Positions 1 to 5,944 of a stretch of DNA of 12,588 nt are shown one piece after another; position 1 is the first letter of the stretch; each line of letters starts with the position of its first letter. Below the pieces are notes generated by a model. The model did not search any database. It saw only the letters and a list, made by a program, of their open reading frames with translations, and was not told where the DNA came from. The stretch spans positions 1 through 12,588 of the forward strand of contig CAVBMG010000095.1 of assembly GCA_963596435.1 (NCBI GenBank), in the 5' to 3' direction. A program made the translations under genes and the position numbers. Source of the DNA: COE1 sp963596435. GTDB lineage: Bacteria; Bacillota; Clostridia; Lachnospirales; Lachnospiraceae.

Positions 1-195
1 TCCCAGATATTTATCTTCATCATTTACAAAAGCGAAGTTCTGATTTTCTTCATCAAAACTATTCTGAATAAACGGTATGACAGTATCAATCGTTGCCTGT
101 TCAAATGGGCGTTGAAAACCTGCCGTAATATCCTTATCATGCATCCACTCTAACATAAAAGGAGCGTCTTTTTCTTCTAATTTCCGTAGTATCAT
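1..195 (-). CDS. GNAT-family N-acetyltransferase, N-terminal part (cut by left edge)
   Basis: The minus frame opens at ATG 195-193 and stays open for 65 codons to the window edge. The first residues (MILRKLEEKDAPFMLEWMHD) have the usual opening of RimJ/RimL-type GNAT acetyltransferases, a first beta strand followed by an acidic helix, and 'GFQRPF' follows near residue 31. The acetyl-CoA loop would lie beyond the edge, so the family call rests on the N-terminus only. The gene starts one base after the stop of the ketoisomerase gene, which points to coupled translation; the only ribosome-site-like bases (AAAGG) lie about 14 nt upstream, inside the preceding gene. From this context I infer that it acylates the 3-amino group made by the aminotransferase at 1787-2884. 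Known Fuc3NAc and Qui3NAc pathways often use a left-handed beta-helix acetyltransferase for this step, so a GNAT enzyme here would be an alternative. It could also acylate another substrate. Confidence 0.72.
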   Translation of the reverse strand, partial: MILRKLEEKDAPFMLEWMHDKDITAGFQRPFEQATIDTVIPFIQNSFDEENQNFAFVNDEDKYLG

Positions 196-196
196 T

Positions 197-610
197 CTAT
201 TTATTTAAACCTTTCATGATTTGCAAATACTCCTCATAGTCTCTGATATATTCCTCGGAATTATAGTGTTCACTGGCAAGACACAGCAACACAGAATCCT
301 CTGAGAAATCATACATATCCTTCCATACAAGCTTAGGCAAATATATCCCTATATGCGGTCTATCCAGATTAAAAGTCTTCTCATTCTTGCCATCGGTCAC
401 ACGCACTTTGGAAGTCCCTGCCACATTGATAAGTACAAACTCCGTATCATAATTAGCATGTTTACCACGCACGACATCTTTATCTGAGCCATAGATATAA
501 AATACCCTTTTAATATCAAATGGAATATCCTGATCTCCTTCTACAATAACAAGATGACCTCTCTCATCACCCTTTTGTGGAAATTCTATTAATTTGCATT
601 CTTCTATCAT
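197..610 (-). CDS. dTDP-4-keto-6-deoxyglucose 3,4-ketoisomerase, FdtA/QdtA/WxcM-like cupin
   Basis: A 137-residue single-domain cupin, the normal length for FdtA and QdtA. It matches the family throughout: 'DERGHL' (15-20), 'IPFDIKRVFYIYG' (29-41), 'RGKHAN' (48-53), 'RPHIGIYLPKLVWKDMYDFS' (84-103) and 'YIRDYEEYL' (121-129). Such enzymes move the keto group of dTDP-4-keto-6-deoxyglucose from C4 to C3 in the cytosol, giving the substrate for a PLP aminotransferase. His51 is the likely catalytic histidine. The second histidine of the classic HxH is Asn53, as in many WxcM-type relatives that I recall. Arg17 is FdtA-like, but position 97 is Lys, so galacto (Fuc3N) or gluco (Qui3N) product geometry cannot be decided. 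ATG at 610-608 follows AAAGGG with a 9-nt spacer. It lies one base before the GNAT gene and diverges from the acyltransferase gene across a 113-bp gap. The family is sure; the exact product is not. Confidence 0.9.
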   Translation of the reverse strand: MIEECKLIEFPQKGDERGHLVIVEGDQDIPFDIKRVFYIYGSDKDVVRGKHANYDTEFVLINVAGTSKVRVTDGKNEKTFNLDRPHIGIYLPKLVWKDMYDFSEDSVLLCLASEHYNSEEYIRDYEEYLQIMKGLNK

Positions 611-650
611 TTAATTCTGCCCTTTCTTATTAGTAAACTATCCATGCTCA

Positions 651-680
651 TTTACAATGTTATTTACCTATTTGTGTTAA
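651..680 (-). promoter_or_regulatory. Possible minus-strand promoter for the ketoisomerase-GNAT pair
   Basis: On the minus strand a TTAACA (680-675, five of six matches to TTGACA) and a TGTAAA (656-651, four of six matches to TATAAT) are separated by 18 bp, about 41 bp upstream of the ketoisomerase start. Some signal is needed here if the two left-hand genes are not expressed only by readthrough across the reversed acyltransferase gene. The -10 match is weak and the region is very AT-rich, so a chance match is quite possible. Confidence 0.3.
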
Positions 681-691
681 TGTGATATATT
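663..691 (+). promoter_or_regulatory. Probable extended -10 promoter of the acyltransferase gene
   Basis: TTTACC (663-668) and TATATT (686-691, five of six matches to TATAAT) are 17 bp apart, and a TG lies at 683-684, one base before the -10 box, which makes it an extended -10 promoter. Transcription would start near 698, about 13 bases before the ribosome site. The gene stands alone on the plus strand and needs its own promoter, which supports the call. The site overlaps the region that must drive the divergent ketoisomerase gene, so the 611-723 gap would be a compact two-way control region. Confidence 0.5.
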
Positions 692-710
692 TTTATCATA
701 TCAAATTTAA

Positions 711-716
711 GGAGAG
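711..716 (+). promoter_or_regulatory. Ribosome binding site that sets the acyltransferase start
   Basis: GGAGAG lies 7 nt before ATG 724. The same frame is open back to an ATG at 682, but that codon has no ribosome site and overlaps the proposed -10 box, so 724 is preferred. Confidence 0.8.
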
Positions 717-723
717 TCTACAA

Positions 724-1779
724 ATGCAAGCATCAAATTACAATACCATTGATAATTTCATGACTCCGGATAAATGGAACCGATTATCCTTTTTAAAGCT
801 GTTGTCATTTCTTCTTATTATGATTTTTCATTTGGATAATTCGTTTTGTGGAGTATTTTCACATTACATTCCTTTTTTTCAAAAATATGGTGGATACTTA
901 GGCAACTATACTTTTTTCATTTTGAGTGGATTCTGTATGGATTATTCATATAAGCATAAATTAATCAATAAACATTATACTTTTAAGCAGTTTCTTATTC
1001 CTAAATTACTGAAAATATATCCTGTATATTTTTTATCTCTCTTTTTTTATATGTGTGTTTCTGGACCTTCTTCTATTAATATGAAAAAGGAAATTTTATC
1101 TTTTCTCATGATTTCAAGTGGATGGGTTGATGATATTTACCCTGATAATACAGTTGCGTGGTTCTTCTGCGTAATTCTTCTCTTATATATCATATACTAC
1201 TTTATATGCTTCTTGCAAAGCAAGACAATTGTCAATATATATACTCCACTTTTTGTTATTTTAATTTTTGCAGGCTATGCTTTATACTCCTTAAATTTGT
1301 CTTTTCCATTTATGTATGTTCATGATGGCGAGGGATTGCTATATTTCTCTTTGGGTGTATGTCTGTCCCATTTTATGAAAACCCAAACTTCAAAAGCTTT
1401 GAAAATCATAAGTTACCTAGGGCTATTTATCTTGTTAATGTACTCTATTTTGTGTGTAAAATATGATGTAGATACAGTAAGTGGTGATACAGCCCTAATT
1501 TGCGGTGTTATGATTTCTACAATAATTATAGTATGGTTCCTTAATACCAACACATTAGCATGGTTTTGGAAAAAAATAGCCCCTCTTGGCTCTATAAGTA
1601 TGGAAATGTGTTTATTACATTTGCCCATAAATCATATATTTTACAATATGCATACTTCTTTAAAAAACAATGTCATTATTTGGCTTGTATTATATATGAT
1701 TGTACTTATATTCCTTAGCTTCATTTGTCATTTTATTTCCGAAAAAATTAGATATATTATTTTGAAACAAATTTCATAG
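724..1779 (+). CDS. Acyltransferase family 3 (AT3) membrane O-acyltransferase
   Basis: A 351-residue polytopic membrane protein, a usual length for a bare AT3 domain (OafA/WecH/NodX type). Lys25 and His36 are separated by ten residues, fitting the (R/K)-X10-H motif in the first membrane segment. 'FFILSGF' (64-70) and 'LIPKLLKIYPVYF' (91-103) are the next family landmarks. About ten hydrophobic segments follow, and there is no SGNH domain. Such proteins carry acyl groups, mostly acetyl, across or to the outer face of the membrane to modify glycans, so its likely job is O-acetylation of the polysaccharide made here. It is the only plus-strand gene and lies between the aminotransferase and ketoisomerase genes; its end converges with the aminotransferase gene over 7 bp. 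Two 60-base lines that I counted have 27% GC, against 43-45% for lines in its neighbours, which suggests separate acquisition. The acyl group and target sugar cannot be read. Confidence 0.87.
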   Translation: MQASNYNTIDNFMTPDKWNRLSFLKLLSFLLIMIFHLDNSFCGVFSHYIPFFQKYGGYLGNYTFFILSGFCMDYSYKHKLINKHYTFKQFLIPKLLKIYPVYFLSLFFYMCVSGPSSINMKKEILSFLMISSGWVDDIYPDNTVAWFFCVILLLYIIYYFICFLQSKTIVNIYTPLFVILIFAGYALYSLNLSFPFMYVHDGEGLLYFSLGVCLSHFMKTQTSKALKIISYLGLFILLMYSILCVKYDVDTVSGDTALICGVMISTIIIVWFLNTNTLAWFWKKIAPLGSISMEMCLLHLPINHIFYNMHTSLKNNVIIWLVLYMIVLIFLSFICHFISEKIRYIILKQIS

Positions 1780-1786
1780 TTTTATA

Positions 1787-2884
1787 TTATCCTTGAAATT
1801 GATTTAGTTTATCAACCACATAATCCTGTTCTTCCCAAGTCATACCGGTATAAATAGGCAGACTCAGTACTTCATTCGCATATAGCTCTGTAATAGGATA
1901 GTCTCCCCTCTTATGCCCCAATTGGTTATAACATTCTGCCAAATGTGGCGGTACAGGATAATGAATTTGTGTCTGGATACCCTGTTCTTCCAAATACTTC
2001 TGCAGTTTGTCTCTGTCATTACAACGGATTACATACTGGTGGAATATACTGCTGGCATAAGCTCTGATTTCTGGCTTGATAATACGTTCATTTTTGATAC
2101 CCTTTGTATATCTGTCAGCGAGAACCACTCTTTCCTTATTCAGCTCATCTATATGTGTCAATTTCACACGCAGCAATGCTGCCTGCATCTCATCCAGTCT
2201 GGAATTGACACCTTCTATTTCATTGTAATATTTAATTTTGCTACCGTAATTTCTCATCATGCGAATTTTATCCGCAAATTCCTTGTCATCTGTAACAATT
2301 GCTCCAGCATCGCCAAAAGCACCTAGATTTTTGGTTGGATAGAAGCTGAAACAACCAGAGATTCCAAAAGAGCCTGTCATTTTTCCATTAAAGCATGCTC
2401 CATGCGACTGCGCACAATCCTCAATAATTGGCAAATTGTATTTTTTAGAAATCTCTACAATTTTATCCATATTGCTTGCCTGTCCATAAAGGTGTACTAC
2501 CATAATTGCCTTTGTTTTATCTGTGATTGCCGCTTCTATCCTATCAGCATCTATATTGTAGTATTCATCCGGTTCTACAAAGACAGGAGTAGCACCATTT
2601 TCTGTAATGCCAAGTACTGTTGCAATATAGGTATTTGCCTGTACAATGACTTCATCTCCCTGACCAATTCCTAGTGCTCTTACAGACATAATAAGTGCGT
2701 CAAGTCCAGAATTTAATCCAACACAGTACTTTCTGCCTGTAAATGCTGCAAATTCTTCTTCAAATTGCTTTACCTCATCACCTAACACATACCAGCCTGA
2801 ACGGAGTACTCGCAAAGCTGCCGCTTCATATTCCTGTTGATATTGAAAAAACTGTCTATCTAAAACATTGCATTTTACTTTCAT
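1787..2884 (-). CDS. dTDP-3-amino-3,6-dideoxyhexose aminotransferase, DegT/DnrJ/EryC1/StrS family
   Basis: A 365-residue PLP enzyme, full length for the family, most like the FdtB/QdtB branch. Landmarks: 'SGWYVLGDEVKQFE' (29-42), 'GDEVIVQANTYIAT' (76-89), 'EDCAQSHGA' (155-163, with the PLP-pyridine Asp156), 'FYPTKNLGAFGDAG' (181-194, with Lys185 as the Schiff-base lysine) and 'QIHYPVPPH' near the C-terminus. It should transfer an amino group, usually from glutamate, to C3 of the dTDP-3-keto-6-deoxyhexose made by the ketoisomerase at 197-610. ATG 2884 is preferred because GGGAG (2895-2891) stands 6 nt before it; the frame is open to a GTG at 2902 that has no such site. It is the last gene of the right-hand operon, 59 bp after the GT4 gene, and is cut off from its pathway partner by the reversed acyltransferase. 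The function is well supported; C4 stereochemistry of the product is open. Confidence 0.92.
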   Translation of the reverse strand: MKVKCNVLDRQFFQYQQEYEAAALRVLRSGWYVLGDEVKQFEEEFAAFTGRKYCVGLNSGLDALIMSVRALGIGQGDEVIVQANTYIATVLGITENGATPVFVEPDEYYNIDADRIEAAITDKTKAIMVVHLYGQASNMDKIVEISKKYNLPIIEDCAQSHGACFNGKMTGSFGISGCFSFYPTKNLGAFGDAGAIVTDDKEFADKIRMMRNYGSKIKYYNEIEGVNSRLDEMQAALLRVKLTHIDELNKERVVLADRYTKGIKNERIIKPEIRAYASSIFHQYVIRCNDRDKLQKYLEEQGIQTQIHYPVPPHLAECYNQLGHKRGDYPITELYANEVLSLPIYTGMTWEEQDYVVDKLNQFQG

Positions 2885-2890
2885 TTTCTT

Positions 2891-2895
2891 CTCCC
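2891..2895 (-). promoter_or_regulatory. Ribosome binding site that sets the aminotransferase start
   Basis: GGGAG on the minus strand lies 6 nt before ATG 2884-2882. It lies inside the longer open frame that begins at GTG 2902, so it argues for the shorter 365-residue protein, which also begins where FdtB-type proteins usually do. Confidence 0.75.
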
Positions 2896-2943
2896 ATCCC
2901 ACTTCAGTAATAGCTTTCTGTCATTGATATTACTACAATTCCT

Positions 2944-4065
2944 TTAATTAAGCAAATTTATTATGTCCGTAAATACTTTTGCACTTTCTTTCCACATAAA
3001 CTTCTGCCCAACCCGTTTTCTGGATATTTCTATATTGCTGTTTAAGCAGACAGATTCCAGTCTGTCGCAGATTTCCATCTCATTTTTACACAGAAATCCG
3101 TATTTTCCCTGCTCCATGATATAATCAGGTCCCGGTGCTTCCAACGCTACAACAGGACACTCGTAGTACATAGCTTCCAAAATAGACATGCCAAAAATTT
3201 CATGTTCATTCAGATTCACATAAACATATGCGATTCGATAAGCTTCCCATATAATACTGTTCTCTATTTTTTCAATGATTGTGACAGCCAAATCAATGGA
3301 ATTTTCAGAAATACTGTGTTTTACCTGCTCTAGTAATTCTCCCTGTCCAATCATCAATAACCTATAGCCCTTATCTTTTGCATATAGTTCTCTAAATATC
3401 TCTACCATTCTTAATGGTTGCTTTTCATTTGTCATTCGACCGATAAAAAGCAAAATCTTGTCCTGTGGCTGATATCCCCATTTTTCTTTTATTTTATCAG
3501 TATCATACTCTGCATAATCCTGTTTTAAAATACTTTCATCCAGCCCCACCGGAATTATTTTTACATTATCTCCTGCACCTAATGCTCTCAATTGTTCGGC
3601 TAAAGCAGGGGTTTTCACAACAGTGGGATACTTTTTATAAAACCATGTATTATCGCAAAATAAATCTACTATTTTCTTCTTCCAGGCTGAAGCATTATTG
3701 CTTTTGATAACTCCAATATACGGCAGACATAAGATATTATTTTTCCTGCACCATTTAAAGAATCCCCACAATGCGATATAGTTATCTGATGCCGTAATGT
3801 AGCACTCTCTATCTGCATTCAATCCAGTATAGTCAGGCAATGCATGTTTTCCTATATGTTTTGTCTTCAAATAAATACTTTTGATACCATCATGTTCTAT
3901 TTCTTCTTTATCCCTATCTAGATCAGGAATGAGATGATACACCTCTACATCATGTCCTAACCTGGCAAATGCCTTCGCCAATCCTTCTGCCTGGGAATTG
4001 TAGTATTTACTTAAATTTTTCTTTTCCGTATTCAAAGAAATAATTGCCAGTTTTTTAGAAGACAT
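2944..4065 (-). CDS. Glycosyltransferase, GT4 family (GT-B fold)
   Basis: A 373-residue cytosolic enzyme of usual GT4 length. The N-terminal half (1-170) opens with a 'LAIISLN' strand and has 'AEGLAKAFARLGHDVEVY' (26-43), typical of the acceptor domain. The C-terminal donor domain begins near 'ILLFIGRMTNEKQP' (204-217), with Arg210 and Lys215 placed to bind the nucleotide-sugar phosphates. The EX7E motif is clear at Glu289 and Glu297 ('EIFGMSILE'), followed by 'CPVVALEAPGPDYI'. GT4 enzymes transfer a sugar with retention. It probably adds one residue to the lipid-linked repeat unit; donor and acceptor cannot be named. Its ATG (4065-4063) overlaps the TAA of the preceding GT2 gene by one base (TAATG), with AAAGG 8 nt upstream, so the two are probably translated together. 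Confidence 0.88.
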   Translation of the reverse strand: MSSKKLAIISLNTEKKNLSKYYNSQAEGLAKAFARLGHDVEVYHLIPDLDRDKEEIEHDGIKSIYLKTKHIGKHALPDYTGLNADRECYITASDNYIALWGFFKWCRKNNILCLPYIGVIKSNNASAWKKKIVDLFCDNTWFYKKYPTVVKTPALAEQLRALGAGDNVKIIPVGLDESILKQDYAEYDTDKIKEKWGYQPQDKILLFIGRMTNEKQPLRMVEIFRELYAKDKGYRLLMIGQGELLEQVKHSISENSIDLAVTIIEKIENSIIWEAYRIAYVYVNLNEHEIFGMSILEAMYYECPVVALEAPGPDYIMEQGKYGFLCKNEMEICDRLESVCLNSNIEISRKRVGQKFMWKESAKVFTDIINLLN

Positions 4066-4808
4066 TACTTTTTCCTTTCATGTAGCCATTGATATATCTT
4101 ACTTTTTACAGTTCTAAGTAATAATTGCTTTTTAGACAGATATCCATATTTATATCTGACTTTTAGACTCTCCTGTACACCTACCTGACTACTGGACATC
4201 CCACCTAATTGAAAATTCGAAAGTACTTTCATGACTGGTGTAAAAGTTACCTGTTTTGTCTGATACAATCGTAGCATGAGATCATAATCCGCTGCTGACC
4301 TGTATTGCAAATCAAAAGCGCCAAATGTTTCATATACATCTTTTGTTACAAAACAGGTAGGATGAGTAATCATCTGTTGTGGTAAAAAATCATGATGATA
4401 GATAAAAGTTGCCTTTTCTTTCCCATTCAAATAGGTTCTCTGCATACCATAAACTACTTCATACTGATTACCCTGATATGCATTTACTACATTTTCTATA
4501 GTATCCTCTTCATACCAATCATCACTATTTACGATGCCGATTAACTTACCTTTAGCTAACCTGATTCCCTTATTCATCGCATCATAAATACCCTGATCTT
4601 TCTCAGAAATCAATGTAAACTGCCCTGGCAGCTTCTTTCTATAATGTTCTATTACCTCCAATGTACCATCTGTAGAGCCACCATCCAAAATAATGTACTC
4701 GATATGGGGATATGTTTGTTGTTCAATACATGCCAATGTTTTCTCAATAGTTTTTACACTATTAAAGCAGGGAGTTAACACTGTAACCATAATTTCCTTA
4801 TTATCCAT
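4065..4808 (-). CDS. Glycosyltransferase, GT2 family (GT-A fold)
   Basis: A 247-residue cytosolic enzyme with an almost complete set of GT2 landmarks: 'TVLTPCFNSVKTIEKTL' (9-25), 'EYIILDGGSTDGT' (37-49), 'SEKDQGIYDAMNKGI' (68-82) and 'NSDDWY' (94-99), the metal-binding DXD-type motif. A later 'AADYDLMLRLY' supplies the acidic residue expected for the catalytic base. It resembles the inverting GT2 enzymes of colanic-acid and capsule loci (WcaE-like by pattern). It probably adds a sugar to the repeat unit. ATG 4808 is chosen because GGTGGAG ends 7 nt before it; the open frame reaches back to a TTG at 4829, inside the polymerase gene, without its own ribosome site. With this start it overlaps the polymerase gene by 8 nt and the following GT4 gene by 1 nt. 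Donor and acceptor are unknown. Confidence 0.88.
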   Translation of the reverse strand: MDNKEIMVTVLTPCFNSVKTIEKTLACIEQQTYPHIEYIILDGGSTDGTLEVIEHYRKKLPGQFTLISEKDQGIYDAMNKGIRLAKGKLIGIVNSDDWYEEDTIENVVNAYQGNQYEVVYGMQRTYLNGKEKATFIYHHDFLPQQMITHPTCFVTKDVYETFGAFDLQYRSAADYDLMLRLYQTKQVTFTPVMKVLSNFQLGGMSSSQVGVQESLKVRYKYGYLSKKQLLLRTVKSKIYQWLHERKK

Positions 4809-5931
4809 TCTTTTTCTCCACCATTTCAAATGGTTGATACCAATAATATCCCAATAAAATAAATAAATAATTACGTAAAATATAAACTGATATTAAATGT
4901 GCTTCCATTAACGAAAACAGCGAAAACCCAACTACAATAATAAGTAACATATAATCTCTTTTTTGATAGCTCTGATATATTAAATAAAAATTTGCTAATA
5001 CATACATCACTCCTGGAATAATTCCATACCAGTAAAACAGACGGATAAATCCCTGATCAAAAAACTCTGTATTCGCTCTATTTGAGAACAGAGTCCAATT
5101 CTCTACTCTCGCATTTTCAATTGCGTGGGCATACTGAAATCTTCCATTTAATATCTGATCCAAATCGTACATAAACTGTGTTTCTCTTCCAGTATGTGAT
5201 CCAACTGCAGAAAAGCTAACTAGTGCTAATACAAATACTCCACTTACCCAGTATACCCACTTCATATTCCTCATTGCCGGAACATACTTAATAATAACTG
5301 CTCCTATTATCGTTGCACCTATTACAAGTATAGCGGTATTTGAATCTGTATACTGATAAGTAATTATATTAATCAGAAACAATGCTGCAAAATGATACCA
5401 TTTCATTCTATCAATATAAATGTACAGACATAACACCGTCATCATATACATCATGCATTGAAAAGCATTTGGATGCCCCATGCCAAAACAATATCTCGTT
5501 TCAACAATTCCCGGAAATGGTCCTCTTCCAAAATTGGCTGTCATTGTCATATCACCAAATGTACCACTTGCCGCTAAAATAAACAGAATTACCGAACCTG
5601 CCAGTGTAATGCCTAATACCACTTTCAGTATTTTCTTTACATCTATATTCTTGCAAGAAATGACAAAAACAGCTGCTCTGACTACCTCATCCTTATCATT
5701 TACCAGATATGATATCGATACTACTACACCAACAATTGCAATGACAATCCATTCCTTCTTGGAATATCTGGTCGTAATCACCTTAATGCAAAAAAGTAAA
5801 AAGGTCAGTCTGAAAAGTTGTCCTTCCCATGGATTGGTATATGCACTTTTATCAATCATTACTATTATACATTCTATTATGAGTGCAATCCAGAAACACA
5901 GATTGCCAAGCTTATTTATTTTTTCTTGCAC
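4801..5931 (-). CDS. wzy: Wzy-like polysaccharide repeat-unit polymerase
   Basis: A 376-residue integral membrane protein with about ten hydrophobic segments and no soluble domain, in the usual Wzy size range. Wzy proteins join lipid-linked repeat units on the outer face of the membrane. Supporting features are 'VETRYCFGMGHPNAFQ' (143-158) and the long polar loop at about 246-296 with 'LNGR' (261-264), followed by 'FFDQGFIRLFYWYG' (290-303). I recall both patterns from Gram-positive Wzy-type polymerases, where arginines in outer loops matter. Arg146 and Arg264 are candidates. The start is GTG 5931-5929; AGGAG (5944-5940) sits 8 nt upstream and shares bases with the TAG stop of the preceding gene. 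It lies between the DUF6020 gene and a GT2 gene, as expected of a capsule locus. An O-antigen ligase-type role is the main alternative, because such proteins share topology and diverge widely. Confidence 0.8.
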   Translation of the reverse strand: MQEKINKLGNLCFWIALIIECIIVMIDKSAYTNPWEGQLFRLTFLLFCIKVITTRYSKKEWIVIAIVGVVVSISYLVNDKDEVVRAAVFVISCKNIDVKKILKVVLGITLAGSVILFILAASGTFGDMTMTANFGRGPFPGIVETRYCFGMGHPNAFQCMMYMMTVLCLYIYIDRMKWYHFAALFLINIITYQYTDSNTAILVIGATIIGAVIIKYVPAMRNMKWVYWVSGVFVLALVSFSAVGSHTGRETQFMYDLDQILNGRFQYAHAIENARVENWTLFSNRANTEFFDQGFIRLFYWYGIIPGVMYVLANFYLIYQSYQKRDYMLLIIVVGFSLFSLMEAHLISVYILRNYLFILLGYYWYQPFEMVEKKNG

Positions 5932-5939
5932 AGTTCTCT

Positions 5940-5944
5940 CTCCT
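5940..5944 (-). promoter_or_regulatory. Ribosome binding site for the GTG start of the polymerase
   Basis: AGGAG on the minus strand is placed 8 nt before GTG 5931-5929 and overlaps the TAG stop (5945-5943) of the upstream gene. No ATG in frame nearby has such a site, so the GTG is taken as the start. The overlap ties polymerase translation to termination of the upstream gene. Confidence 0.7.

Larger units (their letters stand above)
611..723. other. Divergent intergenic control region
   Basis: This 113-bp AT-rich gap separates the ketoisomerase (minus) from the acyltransferase (plus) and is the only divergent junction in the window. It holds a good plus-strand extended -10 promoter, a weaker minus-strand candidate and both ribosome sites. 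I see no convincing operator palindrome, riboswitch or terminator in it. The ketoisomerase ribosome site reads AAAGGG 9 nt before its ATG. Confidence 0.6.

Noticed and set aside
682..723. Longer start for the acyltransferase at ATG 682
   Set aside because: It overlaps the proposed -10 box and lacks a ribosome site, while GGAGAG lies 7 nt before ATG 724.
1763..1800. Possible bidirectional terminator between the convergent acyltransferase and aminotransferase genes
   Set aside because: Stems of only 5 and 7 AT-rich pairs, mutually exclusive, and no GC-rich core. Reported only as an observation on missing termination.
1913..2326. Plus-strand open frame of 137 codons opposite the aminotransferase gene
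   Set aside because: Shadow of a well conserved PLP enzyme; it has no ribosome site and no sensible domain content.
2906..2934. Inverted repeat AGTAATA / TATTACT with a 15-nt loop in the gap between the GT4 and aminotransferase genes
   Set aside because: The stem is 7 AT-rich pairs with no T run, so it is not a credible terminator; chance is likely in such AT-rich DNA. A -35/-10 pair here (TTGCTT-17-TAATAT) is also too poor to call.
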